From Nannocystis sp. RBIL2 (GTDB lineage Bacteria > Myxococcota_A > Polyangia > Nannocystales > Nannocystaceae): a stretch of 64,000 nucleotides of DNA. The stretch is from positions 1,828,001 to 1,892,000 of the forward strand of contig NZ_JAPNJW010000001.1 of assembly GCF_026626745.1 (NCBI RefSeq). The letters are read 5' to 3'. This document shows, piece after piece, positions 43,892 to 52,783 of this stretch. A program made the position numbers and the translations under genes. The number at the start of each line of letters is the position of its first letter. Position 1 is the first letter of the stretch. A model generated the notes under the pieces. It worked only from the letters and a program-made list of their open reading frames with translations, had not been told where the DNA came from and did no database searches.

Positions 43892-46144
43892 ATGACCATG
43901 AAGATCCGTCCCAATCATTCCCTGCGCGCGGGCCTCCTCGCGGCCGGGCTGCAGCTCGCGGCCCCCGCCTGCGACAGCGCCCTCGACGTCGCGGTCGACA
44001 TCAACGTCTCGTCGGCCGGCACCGCCGGCAGCGCCTGCGGCGACGACCACATCGACCCCGGCGAACAATGCGACGACGGCCCGCTCAACGGCCCTGGAAA
44101 GGCCTGCCTCGCCGACTGCCAGACCAACGTCTGCGGCGACGGCGACATCGGCCCCGGCGAGCAATGCGACGACGGCGACGACAACGGCCCGGGCGCCCCC
44201 TGCACCGATCAATGTCAGCCGGCGGCCTGCGGCGACGGCTTCGTCGGCCCGGGCGAGGCGTGCGACGACGGCAATGCGATCGACACCGATCTGTGCACCT
44301 CCGCCTGTGTCCCCGCCGCCTGCGGCGACGGCCTCCACCAGCCCGCCACCGGCGAGCAATGCGACGACGGCCCGGCCAACGGCCCAAATGCCGCCTGTCG
44401 CAGCAATTGCACGACGAACGTCTGCGGCGACGGCGACATCGGCCCCGGCGAGGCGTGCGACAACGGCCCGAGCAACGCCAACGACGCCGCCTGCAAGCTC
44501 GACTGCACCCTGAGCGTGTGCGGCGACGGCCACGTCGGCCCGATGGAGGGCTGCGACGACGGCAACGCGGTCGACCTCGACGCGTGCAGCAACACCTGCG
44601 TCGCCGCCACCTGCGGCGACGGCCTGGTCCAGGCCACCGAGGCCTGCGACGACGGCAATGCGAGCGACACCGACCTGTGCACCACCGCCTGCACCCCCGC
44701 CGCCTGCGGCGACGGCCACCTCCAGCCCGGCGAGGCCTGCGACGACGGCCTCGAGAACAGCAACGGCGGCGACTGTACCCTCGCCTGCGCCCTCGCGATT
44801 TGCGGCGACGGCCTCGTTCACGCTCAGGGCGGCGGCGACGAGCAATGCGACAAGGGCGCGGCCAACGGCCCCGGCCAGGCCTGCCTCGCCGATTGCAAGC
44901 ACAACGTCTGCGGCGACGGCGACCTCGGCCCCGGCGAGGCCTGCGACGACGGCAACCTCGTCGGCGGCGACGGCTGCACCGCGGCCTGCAAGCTCGAGCA
45001 GTGCGGCAACTTGATCGTCGATCCGGGCGAGCAGTGCGACGACGGGGCCACCGGCAATCAGAACGACGCCTGCACCGACCTGTGCACCATCCCGGCGTGC
45101 GGCGACGGCTTCGTCCAGCCGTTTTGGGGCGAGCAATGCGACGCCGGCGCGGGCAACAGCGACAGCGGCGCATGCACGCTGGGCTGCAAGCTCGCGGTGT
45201 GCGGCGACGGCCTCTTGCGCCTCGACGTCGAGCAATGCGACGAGGGCGCGGGCAACGGCAACGACAAGCCCTGCAAGCTCGACTGCACCGGCGCAGTCTG
45301 CGGTGACGGCGTGGTCGGCCCCGGCGAGGCCTGCGACGACGCCGACGAGGACGACGACGACGAGTGCACCAGCGCGTGCAAGGCCATGACCTGCGGCGAC
45401 GGCGTCGTCCAGGTCGGCGAGCAGTGCGACGACGGCCCGGCCAACGACAACGCCGGCGCTTGCACCCTCTTCTGCCTGCAAGCCAGCTGCGGCGACGGCT
45501 TCGTCCAGGCCGGCGAGGCCTGCGACGACGGCGACGACGACGACACCGACGCCTGCCGGAACGACTGCCAGGCGGCCGCCTGCGGCGACGGCGTGGTGTG
45601 GGTCGGCCACGAGCAGTGCGACGACACCAACGTCAGCAACGCCGACGCGTGCAAGAACGACTGCACCGTCCCGAAGCGCGTGTTCGTCACCGGCATCACC
45701 TACAACGGCAACCTCGGCGGCTCCGTCGGCGCCAAGGCCAAGTGCCAGGCCCGCGCCGAGGCGGCCGGCCTCGGCGGCACCTGGGACGCCTGGGTCAGCA
45801 CCGCCAGCAACAGCCCGCTGACGCGCTTCGTCCAGTCGGCCGGCGGCTATCGTCGCCTCGACGGCGTGTTCGTGGTCGACAACTGGGCGGACCTGATCGA
45901 CGGCACCCTCGACGCGCCCATCCACGTCAACGAGTTCGGCGGCCTCGTCGGCGCCCAGGGCGTGTGGACCAGCACCTTTCAAACCGGGACGGTGACCTCC
46001 CAACGTTGCAACAACTGGACCTCGGGCACCAACACCTACACCGCGATGGAGGGCCGGACCGACGCCGTCAACGCCGGCTGGACCTACAACGCCACCACGT
46101 GGCCGTGCGACCAGCAGCGCCGCCTGTACTGCTTCGAACAATGA
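43892..46144 (+). CDS. cysteine-rich repeat lipoprotein (17 DUF4215 repeats, DUF1554 end), copy 2
   Basis: A 750-aa paralogue of the preceding gene. The signal (NHSLRAGLLAAGLQLAAPAC) has lipobox APAC, followed by 17 DUF4215 repeats and DUF1554 (RVFVTGITYNGNLGGSVGAK ... GGTWDAWVSTASNSPL ... RRLYCFEQ). Variant repeats keep the same order as in copies 1 and 3: for instance a long-loop repeat (VHAQGGGDEQCDKG) is followed by GDLGPGEACDDGNL and then CGNLIVDPGEQCDDG. This positional match means that whole genes duplicated. Spacing to the next gene is 32 bp, so the three are probably one transcript. A CGGAG element lies before ATG 43892. Confidence 0.92.
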   Translation: MTMKIRPNHSLRAGLLAAGLQLAAPACDSALDVAVDINVSSAGTAGSACGDDHIDPGEQCDDGPLNGPGKACLADCQTNVCGDGDIGPGEQCDDGDDNGPGAPCTDQCQPAACGDGFVGPGEACDDGNAIDTDLCTSACVPAACGDGLHQPATGEQCDDGPANGPNAACRSNCTTNVCGDGDIGPGEACDNGPSNANDAACKLDCTLSVCGDGHVGPMEGCDDGNAVDLDACSNTCVAATCGDGLVQATEACDDGNASDTDLCTTACTPAACGDGHLQPGEACDDGLENSNGGDCTLACALAICGDGLVHAQGGGDEQCDKGAANGPGQACLADCKHNVCGDGDLGPGEACDDGNLVGGDGCTAACKLEQCGNLIVDPGEQCDDGATGNQNDACTDLCTIPACGDGFVQPFWGEQCDAGAGNSDSGACTLGCKLAVCGDGLLRLDVEQCDEGAGNGNDKPCKLDCTGAVCGDGVVGPGEACDDADEDDDDECTSACKAMTCGDGVVQVGEQCDDGPANDNAGACTLFCLQASCGDGFVQAGEACDDGDDDDTDACRNDCQAAACGDGVVWVGHEQCDDTNVSNADACKNDCTVPKRVFVTGITYNGNLGGSVGAKAKCQARAEAAGLGGTWDAWVSTASNSPLTRFVQSAGGYRRLDGVFVVDNWADLIDGTLDAPIHVNEFGGLVGAQGVWTSTFQTGTVTSQRCNNWTSGTNTYTAMEGRTDAVNAGWTYNATTWPCDQQRRLYCFEQ

Positions 46145-46176
46145 CCCCCCGCGATCCGAATCACAGGAGAATCGAC

Positions 46177-48537
46177 ATGACCCACCATCTCTTTCGTACT
46201 ATCGGCATTCGCGCGGGCCTGCTCACCGGCGCGCTGCTGCTCGTGGCTCCCGGCTGCGACGCCGACGTCGGCGTCAACCTCGACGTCGAGCCCCCGAACC
46301 TCACGGGCGGCGGCAGCGGCGGCGGCAACGTGAGCGTGTGCGGCGACGGCCAGCTCGGCTACGGCGAGGAGTGCGATCACGGCGTGGCCAACGGCCCCGG
46401 CAACGTGTGCCGCACCAATTGCCTGCTCAACGTCTGCGGCGACTACGAGGTCGGCGCGGGCGAGGAGTGCGACCTCGGCCCCGGCAACGGCGACGACAAG
46501 GCCTGCACCTCGGTGTGCCTGCTCGCGGTGTGCGGCGACGGCCTGGTCGGCCCGGGCGAGCCGTGCGACGACGGCAACGGCGTCGACGGCGACGCCTGCA
46601 CCAACGCCTGCACCCTCGCCACCTGCGGCGACGGCGTCGTCCAGGCGCCCGAGGCCTGCGACGACGGCAACGGCGTCGACGACGACGCCTGCAGCAACAC
46701 CTGCGTCGCGGCGGTCTGCGGCGACGCCATCCTCCAGCCCGGCGCCGGCGAACAGTGCGACGACGGCCTCGCCAACGGCGCGAGCGCGGCCTGTCGCGGC
46801 AATTGCCAGCTCAACGTCTGCGGCGACGGCGACCACGGCCCCGGCGAACAGTGCGACAACGGGGCGAGCAACGCCGACGGCGCCGCCTGCAAGCTCGATT
46901 GCACGATCGGCGTGTGCGGCGACGGCCACGTCGGCCCCGGCGAGAGCTGCGACGACGCCAACGCGGTCAACAACGACGCGTGCAGCAATGCATGCACCGT
47001 CCCGACCTGCGGCGACGCCATCGTCCAGGCCACCGAGGCGTGCGACGACGGCAACGCCTCGAACCTCGACCATTGCACCAACGCCTGCACCGCCAAGGCC
47101 TGCGGCGACGGCTACGTCCAGCCGGGCGAGGGGTGCGACAAGGGCCCCGCGAACAGCAACGGCGGCTCCTGTACCCTCTCTTGCAAATCCGCCTACTGCG
47201 GCGACGGCCTCCTCTACAATACGGGCAGCGGCACCGAGCAATGCGACAACGGCGCCAACAACGGCCCGCAGAAGGCCTGCCTCAGCAATTGCAAGCTCAA
47301 CGTCTGCGGCAACGGCGACCGCGGCCCGGGCGAGGCCTGCGACGACGGCAACCTCGTCAACGGTGACGGCTGCAGCTCCGTGTGCGCCATTGAGACGTGC
47401 GGCAACGGCACCGTCGATCCGGGCGAGCAGTGCGACGACGGCGTCGACCACGACCAGGACGACGGCTGCACCGATCTGTGCCGCTTCCCCGTGTGCGGCG
47501 ACGGCTTCACCCAGCCGAGCCTCGGCGAGCAGTGCGACAGCAACAATCTCAACAGCGACAGCGGCGCGTGCACCCTGGATTGCAAGCAGGCCGTGTGCGG
47601 CGACGGCCACCTGTGGCTCGGCGTCGAGCACTGCGACGGCGGCGCGGACAACGGCGAGGACCAGCCCTGCAAGCCCGACTGCACCGGCGCCATCTGCGGC
47701 GACGGCTTCGTCGCCCCCGGCGAGCCGTGCGACGACGCCAACCTCGTCAACGAGGACGGCTGCACCAACGTCTGCAAGCTGCCGACCTGCGGCGACGGCT
47801 TCCTCCACCCCGGCGAGGCCTGCGACGAGGGCGCGGGCAACGACAACAGCGGCACCTGCACCCTCGCGTGCACGCTGCCGACCTGCGGCGACGGCTTCAC
47901 CCAGCCCGGCGAAGGCTGCGACGACGCCAACCTCGTGCAGACCGACGATTGCCTGAACCACTGCCAGCTCCCCGCCTGCGGCGACGGCTACAAGTGGCTC
48001 GGGCACGAGGAGTGCGACGACGCCAACGCCGTCGCAGGCGACGGCTGCCACGAGTGCCAGGCCGCCACCCGCGTGTTCGTCACCAGCCTCACCTACGACG
48101 GCAACCTCGGCGGCCTCGAGGGCGCCGCGGCGAAGTGCCAGGCGCGGGCCACCGCGGCCGGCCTCGGCGGCACCTGGGACGTGTGGCTCAGCACCGACAC
48201 CAGCGACCCGCTGACGCGCTTCGTGCCCAACGCCGCCGGTTACGTGCGACGCGACGGCGTGCTCATCGTCAACAACTTCGCCGACCTGCTCGACGGGACG
48301 CTCGACACCAACATCGGCAACACCGAAACCGGCACCATCCTCGGCTCCGGCGACGTGTGGACCGGCACGGACCCCTCCGGCATCGCCACCACCGCCACCT
48401 GCAGCAACTGGACGTCGAACAGCTCCGTCATCACCGGCGAGTACGGCCGCCTCGCCTCACTCGGCGCGACGTGGAGCGACAACGGCACGCCCGCCGCGTG
48501 CAACGGCCTCCGCCGGCTGTACTGCTTCGAGCAGTGA
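46177..48537 (+). CDS. cysteine-rich repeat lipoprotein (18 DUF4215 repeats, DUF1554 end), copy 3
   Basis: 786 aa. The signal IGIRAGLLTGALLLVAPGC ends in lipobox APGC; a Gly-rich linker (TGGGSGGGNVSV) and 18 DUF4215 repeats follow, ending in DUF1554 (RVFVTSLTYDGNLGGLEGAA ... GGTWDVWLSTDTSDPL ... LRRLYCFEQ). An AGGAGA site 6 bp upstream fixes ATG 46177. Several repeats carry substitutions of the CGDG core (CGDYEVGAGEECDLG, CGNGDRGPGEACDDG, CGDAIVQATEACDDG). The DNA is highly repetitive and may recombine with the neighbouring copies. An integrase relic on the opposite strand follows within 35 bp of its stop. Confidence 0.92.
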   Translation: MTHHLFRTIGIRAGLLTGALLLVAPGCDADVGVNLDVEPPNLTGGGSGGGNVSVCGDGQLGYGEECDHGVANGPGNVCRTNCLLNVCGDYEVGAGEECDLGPGNGDDKACTSVCLLAVCGDGLVGPGEPCDDGNGVDGDACTNACTLATCGDGVVQAPEACDDGNGVDDDACSNTCVAAVCGDAILQPGAGEQCDDGLANGASAACRGNCQLNVCGDGDHGPGEQCDNGASNADGAACKLDCTIGVCGDGHVGPGESCDDANAVNNDACSNACTVPTCGDAIVQATEACDDGNASNLDHCTNACTAKACGDGYVQPGEGCDKGPANSNGGSCTLSCKSAYCGDGLLYNTGSGTEQCDNGANNGPQKACLSNCKLNVCGNGDRGPGEACDDGNLVNGDGCSSVCAIETCGNGTVDPGEQCDDGVDHDQDDGCTDLCRFPVCGDGFTQPSLGEQCDSNNLNSDSGACTLDCKQAVCGDGHLWLGVEHCDGGADNGEDQPCKPDCTGAICGDGFVAPGEPCDDANLVNEDGCTNVCKLPTCGDGFLHPGEACDEGAGNDNSGTCTLACTLPTCGDGFTQPGEGCDDANLVQTDDCLNHCQLPACGDGYKWLGHEECDDANAVAGDGCHECQAATRVFVTSLTYDGNLGGLEGAAAKCQARATAAGLGGTWDVWLSTDTSDPLTRFVPNAAGYVRRDGVLIVNNFADLLDGTLDTNIGNTETGTILGSGDVWTGTDPSGIATTATCSNWTSNSSVITGEYGRLASLGATWSDNGTPAACNGLRRLYCFEQ

Positions 48538-48561
48538 GAGAAAAGCGAATTCAGGTTAAGA

Positions 48562-48587
48562 TTCCGAGCACTTACGAGTACTCGGAA
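48562..48587. repeat. inverted repeat at the integrase end
   Basis: TTCCGAG and CTCGGAA, 12 nt apart, flank the end of the integrase gene (stop at 48572-48574) just after the third lipoprotein gene. It could be a hairpin shared by the two convergent gene ends or a trace of a recombination site. Confidence 0.35.
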
Positions 48588-49378
48588 GTGCGTCTCCCCG
48601 ACGTCTCCAAGGCGTGGATCGCGCCAGCGCTGCCGCGGCGTCGATCGACGTAGTCGCTCGCGGTCTGCAGATCCTTGTGGCGGAGGTGGCTGGCGACCGC
48701 CGCCACCCCGCCACCACCCTCGGCGATCCGCGTGCCGCACGACTTGCGGAGGACGTGGGTGCCCCGCCAGGACAAGCCCGCGCGCTTCACCAGCGCCTCC
48801 ATCCACGATTTGATGTTGTGCTCCCGGAAGTGACTCCCGCGGTTGTCGAGCACGAACGGGCCGCTCGCCGGAAAGCCGCGCAGGGTCTCGGTGAGACGCA
48901 TCGTCAGGCCGACCTCGTCCTCGGTCCTGCCCTTGGGGAGGTCGACCTTGTTCCGCACGAGGTTGTGGCGGATGGTCATCAGCCCTCGCTTGAGATCGAC
49001 GTCCGTCCACTTGAGCGCGAGAATCTCTCCGCGCCGGAGACCGCCGTCGAGACCGAGCAAGACGGCGACGACGAACATCGGCCCCATCGCTTGAGCCGCG
49101 GCGAGCAGGGCGACCTGCTCCTGGTCGTCGTAGGCGATCGCGGGCTTGCGCTTCCGGCGGGGAATCTCGAAGTCCACCGGCGTGCTCTTGATCTCGTTCT
49201 CGGCGATGGCCCGGTTGAACACCCAGCGGAGAGTCTTGAGCACCTCGCACATCGTGTTGTGCGACTCGCTGACCAGCGACTTCTTGATCGCGGTGATGTC
49301 CTTCGGCGTCACCTCGTCGAGCCGCCGGCGAGCCAGCACCGGCAGCAGGTACAGGCGCAGATGGACGTCGTAGTTCAT
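48572..49378 (-). CDS. tyrosine recombinase/integrase, probably 5'-truncated
   Basis: 268 codons from the only possible start, ATG 49378. The catalytic domain is complete: GLDGGLRRGEILAL (first Arg), THVLRKSCGT (His-x-x-Arg), HLRHKDLQTASDYVD (His and nucleophilic Tyr). The core-binding domain is cut: in-frame sequence upstream to 49498 still encodes its start (PPPTFEEFAKTFLDLCQADR) but runs into a stop at 49499-49501 without any start codon, and a plausible N-terminus lies in another frame up to 49593. The gene therefore looks like a decaying integrase of the type found in deltaproteobacterial genomic islands. It separates the three-copy array from the other two paralogues. Confidence 0.8.
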   Translation of the reverse strand: MNYDVHLRLYLLPVLARRRLDEVTPKDITAIKKSLVSESHNTMCEVLKTLRWVFNRAIAENEIKSTPVDFEIPRRKRKPAIAYDDQEQVALLAAAQAMGPMFVVAVLLGLDGGLRRGEILALKWTDVDLKRGLMTIRHNLVRNKVDLPKGRTEDEVGLTMRLTETLRGFPASGPFVLDNRGSHFREHNIKSWMEALVKRAGLSWRGTHVLRKSCGTRIAEGGGGVAAVASHLRHKDLQTASDYVDRRRGSAGAIHALETSGRRTSEYS

Positions 49379-49501
49379 CAGCGTGTTGGTCCCGAGCCGG
49401 TCGGCCTGGCACAGGTCGAGGAAGGTCTTGGCGAACTCCTCGAACGTCGGGGGCGGCGGCTTCTCGGGCTCGGGCTCGGGCGACCTTCTACCGCCGGGTC
49501 A

Positions 49502-50034
49502 AGGATGGCGACATCCCGTGCGTCCGAGGACCTCGATCGCCGGGCTACCCGCGTCTTGCCAGAGTCTATTTTTGCTCGTTGAGCTATCTGCAAGCGAAAA
49601 TTCCCATGAATTCAGCGCGTCAGAGCGCACAGCTAGATCAACCTGGCAAGTAGTGGCTCCCGCATCATCGGCCATGGACAGCTTCCGGAGCTGCAGCAGA
49701 GAGCGACGACGCTATCTACGAGCGGCACCATCACGAGGACGACAGGCGTGGCGACGAGCAGAGCCCCGCCCGCGGGGGCACTCTCGGCGCTCAGCTCATG
49801 GCGGCCGACGTGACCCTGGAGCGTCGCCAAAACCATGTGGCAGTTTCTTGCCGCGTCCCTCAGCTCTGCGCCAGCGCATTCATGGCCGAACCGGACGTTC
49901 AGGGACGGGCCTGACGACCTGCTCCGGCGGCCGCCCGACACGGGTCTCGCGAGATCCTGAGAAATGCCGCCGAACGTCGTTCGGTCCCGCTCGAGTCTTG
50001 CACGGTAGCGTCTCGTTCGATAAGGTCGGGCCCG
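49502..50034. other. degenerate DNA between the integrase and the lipoprotein pseudogene
   Basis: About 530 bp. Its first 90 bp encode, in a different frame from the integrase, a probable integrase N-terminus (49593 downward, MQIAQRAKIDSGKTRVARRS). The rest has weaker codon bias and no recognised gene, suggesting remnants of a mobile element. Confidence 0.45.
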
Positions 50035-51356
50035 ATGTACGCCTTCGGACGTGCCGCGCTCTCAGTCGTCGTTCTCTCCGCCGTCCTCCCGGGCCCAGCG
50101 GGTTGCGCCGACATCCCAGGCAAATGCATCACCGCTGTGTGCTGGGCCCCCGTCGATCCGAGTACCACTACCGATTCGACGACGGACACGACAACCGAGA
50201 CCAGCACCGACTCCTCGACCACCGGCCCGGGTCTGTGTGGCAACGCGATGGTCGACCCCGGCGAGACCTGCGACGACGGCGAGGACTGCAGCGCTGGCGT
50301 GTGCAACTCCGACGAGTACACCGGCGAGAAGCACTGCAACGCGGCCTGCAACGGCCTCTATCCCGGCTGGTGCGGGCACGCCGGTCGAGTGCGGTGACGG
50401 CGTCCTCAACGCTGCGGCCGGTGAGACCTGCGATGACGGCTCCGACAACTCCGACGCCTACGACGACATGCCCGATCAACTCGCCTGCAACACCGCGTGC
50501 ACGGGCAAAGCCCCCCACTGCGGCGACGGAGTCTGTCAGGAGTCGAACGAGGATACCACCTGCGCCGACTGCACCTGCGGCGACGACATCGTGAGCGCGC
50601 CTGAGACCTGCGACGAAGGCATGGCCACCCCGACCTGCGACGCGGACTGCACCGCGGTCGAGTGCGGCGACGGCCAACACAACCCCGCCGCCGGGGAGTC
50701 GTGCGACGACGGCAACATGGTCGATAACGACGGGTGCCGCAACAACTGCACGACGTGCGGCAACGGCATCCCGCAGATGGGCGAGGAGTGCGACGACGGC
50801 AACGCGATCGACGACGACGCGTGCAGCAACGACTGCGTCGAACCCCGCCTCGTCTTCGTCACGAGCGCAAAATTTGATGGAGGCCTCGGCGGCCTCGCCG
50901 GCGCCGACATAAAGTGCGGCACGGCCGGCATGACCGCCAACCCGAACCTCCCCGCCGACGCCTGGCGCGCCTGGCTCAGCGACGACACCGGCTCCCCCTC
51001 CACGCGCTTCGACACCGCCTTCACCGGCTGGTACCAACTCGTTGATGGCACTCCCGTCGCCAAGGGCTGGTCCGACCTCACCGACGGCGCCCTCCTCGCG
51101 GCCATCAATCTCACCGAGACCGCGGCGACTCCCGTGTCCCCCAAGAACGTCTGGTCCAACACGACTGCTGCCGGCGAGAAGGCGGGAGAGGTGCATTGTA
51201 GTAACTGGAGTTCAGCCGAGCTCGAGCCGAAGGGCCGCATCGGTGCCGTCACGGTGATGGACACCAACTGGACGGACCTGGACGGACAACGCTGTGGTCA
51301 ACCCCTCCATTTGCGGCACTAGTCTCCACCTCTACTGCTTCCAGAACATGCCCTGA
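50035..51356 (+). pseudogene. cysteine-rich repeat lipoprotein, copy 4, frameshifted
   Basis: Close paralogue of the intact gene at 51373. It starts with a lipoprotein signal (MYAFGRAALSVVVLSAVLPG, then PAGC) and one DUF4215 repeat, but after CNGLYPGWCG the frame breaks. Relative to the intact copy 68 bp are missing (most of one repeat), which shifts the frame; repeats and DUF1554 continue in another frame (GTPVECGDGVLNAAAGETCD ... LVFVTSAKFDGGLGGLAGAD). A second shift, one extra base near 51285, separates the true end (CGTSLHLYCFQNMP, stop 51354-51356). Two independent lesions argue for a real pseudogene. Confidence 0.85.
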
Positions 51357-51372
51357 CGCACGAATCTCGTCT

Positions 51373-52734
51373 ATGCCCGCTCAAGCTCCAGCGCTTCTTC
51401 GACCCGTCTCCCTGGTCGCACTGCTAGCCTGCCTCCCTGGCTGCGGCGGTGACGGCCCCGGCGCCTCGGCGTGCGGCAGCGCGGCGTGCAGCGCGACGGA
51501 CACGACGATGGACCCCAGCACCGACTCCTCGACCACCGGCCCGGGTCTGTGTGGCAACGCGATGGTCGACCCCGGCGAGACCTGCGACGACGGCGAGGAC
51601 TGCGGCGCTGGCGTGTGCAACTCCGACGCGTACACCGGCGAGAAGCACTGCAACGCGGCCTGTACAGGCCTCTATCCCGAGTGGTGCGGGGACAAGGCGC
51701 TGCAGGCGACAGAGACGTGCGACGCGGGCGGCAACTCGGCGACGTGCGACGCCGACTGCACCCCCGTGGAGTGCGGAGACGGCCTCCTCAACGCTGCGGC
51801 CGGTGAGACCTGCGACGACGGCGACGACAACTCCGACGCTTACGACGATACCCCCGACCAGGTCGCCTGCAACACCGCGTGCACAGGCACAGCCCCCCAC
51901 TGTGGCGACGGAGTCTGCCAGGAGTCGAACGAGGACACGACCTGCGCCGACTGCACCTGCGGCGACGGCATCACGAGCCCGCCCGAAACCTGTGACGAAG
52001 GCATGGCCACCCCGACCTGCGACGCGGACTGCACCGCGGTCGAGTGCGGCGACGGCCAACACAACCCCGCCGCCGGGGAGTCGTGCGACGACGGCAACAT
52101 GATCGACAACGACGAGTGCCGTAACAACTGCACGACGTGCGGCAACGGCATCCCGCAGCCGGGCGAGGAGTGCGACGACGGCAACGCGATCGACGACGAT
52201 GCGTGCAGCAACGAGTGTATCAAGCCTCGCCTCGTCTTCGTCACGTCGTCGGACTTCAAGGGCAACCTCGGCGGCCTCGCCGGCGCCGACATGAAGTGCG
52301 GCACGGCCGGCCTGACCGCCGACCCCAACCTCCCGGCCGCCGCCTGGCGCGCCTGGCTCAGCGACGACAGCGGCTCCCCCTCCACACGCTTCGACACCGC
52401 CTTCTCCGGCTGGTACAAGCTCGTCGACGGCACCCCCATCGCCAAGGGCTGGTCCGACCTCACCGACGGCACCCTCGCGGCCGCCATCAACCTCACCGAA
52501 ACCGGCTCGACCCCTGTTGACCCGCTCAACGCCTGGTCCAACACGACTGCCGCCGGCGCGATGGCCGGCACCGAGCACTGCAACAGTTGGTCGAACTCGA
52601 TGCTCGCCCCGAAAGGCCGCCTCGGCGACACCACCGCGACGAACACCGACTGGGCCAACCTGAACGACGCTGTACTCAACCCCTTCAGCTGCGGTACGTC
52701 CCTCCACCTCTATTGCTTCCAGAGCTCGCCGTGA
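51373..52734 (+). CDS. cysteine-rich repeat lipoprotein (7 DUF4215-type repeats, DUF1554 end), copy 5
   Basis: A 453-aa lipoprotein, signal ending LPGC (near residue 24), then a Ser/Thr/Asp linker, about seven DUF4215-type repeats and a DUF1554 domain (LVFVTSSDFKGNLGGLAGAD ... AAAWRAWLSDDSGSPSTRFD ... LHLYCFQSSP). One repeat is a shorter variant, CGDGVCQESNEDTTCADCTC, that recurs in the C-terminal tail of the thioredoxin at 57197. It is shorter than copies 1-3 and most like the pseudogene just upstream, from which it is separated by 16 bp. Probably anchored at the outer surface. It lies 49 bp before the kinase that starts the disulfide-type operon. Confidence 0.9.
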   Translation: MPAQAPALLRPVSLVALLACLPGCGGDGPGASACGSAACSATDTTMDPSTDSSTTGPGLCGNAMVDPGETCDDGEDCGAGVCNSDAYTGEKHCNAACTGLYPEWCGDKALQATETCDAGGNSATCDADCTPVECGDGLLNAAAGETCDDGDDNSDAYDDTPDQVACNTACTGTAPHCGDGVCQESNEDTTCADCTCGDGITSPPETCDEGMATPTCDADCTAVECGDGQHNPAAGESCDDGNMIDNDECRNNCTTCGNGIPQPGEECDDGNAIDDDACSNECIKPRLVFVTSSDFKGNLGGLAGADMKCGTAGLTADPNLPAAAWRAWLSDDSGSPSTRFDTAFSGWYKLVDGTPIAKGWSDLTDGTLAAAINLTETGSTPVDPLNAWSNTTAAGAMAGTEHCNSWSNSMLAPKGRLGDTTATNTDWANLNDAVLNPFSCGTSLHLYCFQSSP

Positions 52735-52783
52735 CCTCCCCAGGCCCAGCCTTTCACGCAAGAGCGCCTCGGCGTACTGGATC

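Noticed and set aside
43775..48051. Long minus-strand frames opposite the cysteine-rich lipoprotein genes
   Set aside because: They mirror the repeats of the real genes and give Ala/Val/Gly-rich products without signal or family features.
41509..48537. CRISPR-like regular DNA repeats
   Set aside because: The period and similarity come from protein repeats (CGDG...CDDG) in an open frame; no constant repeat with unique spacers.
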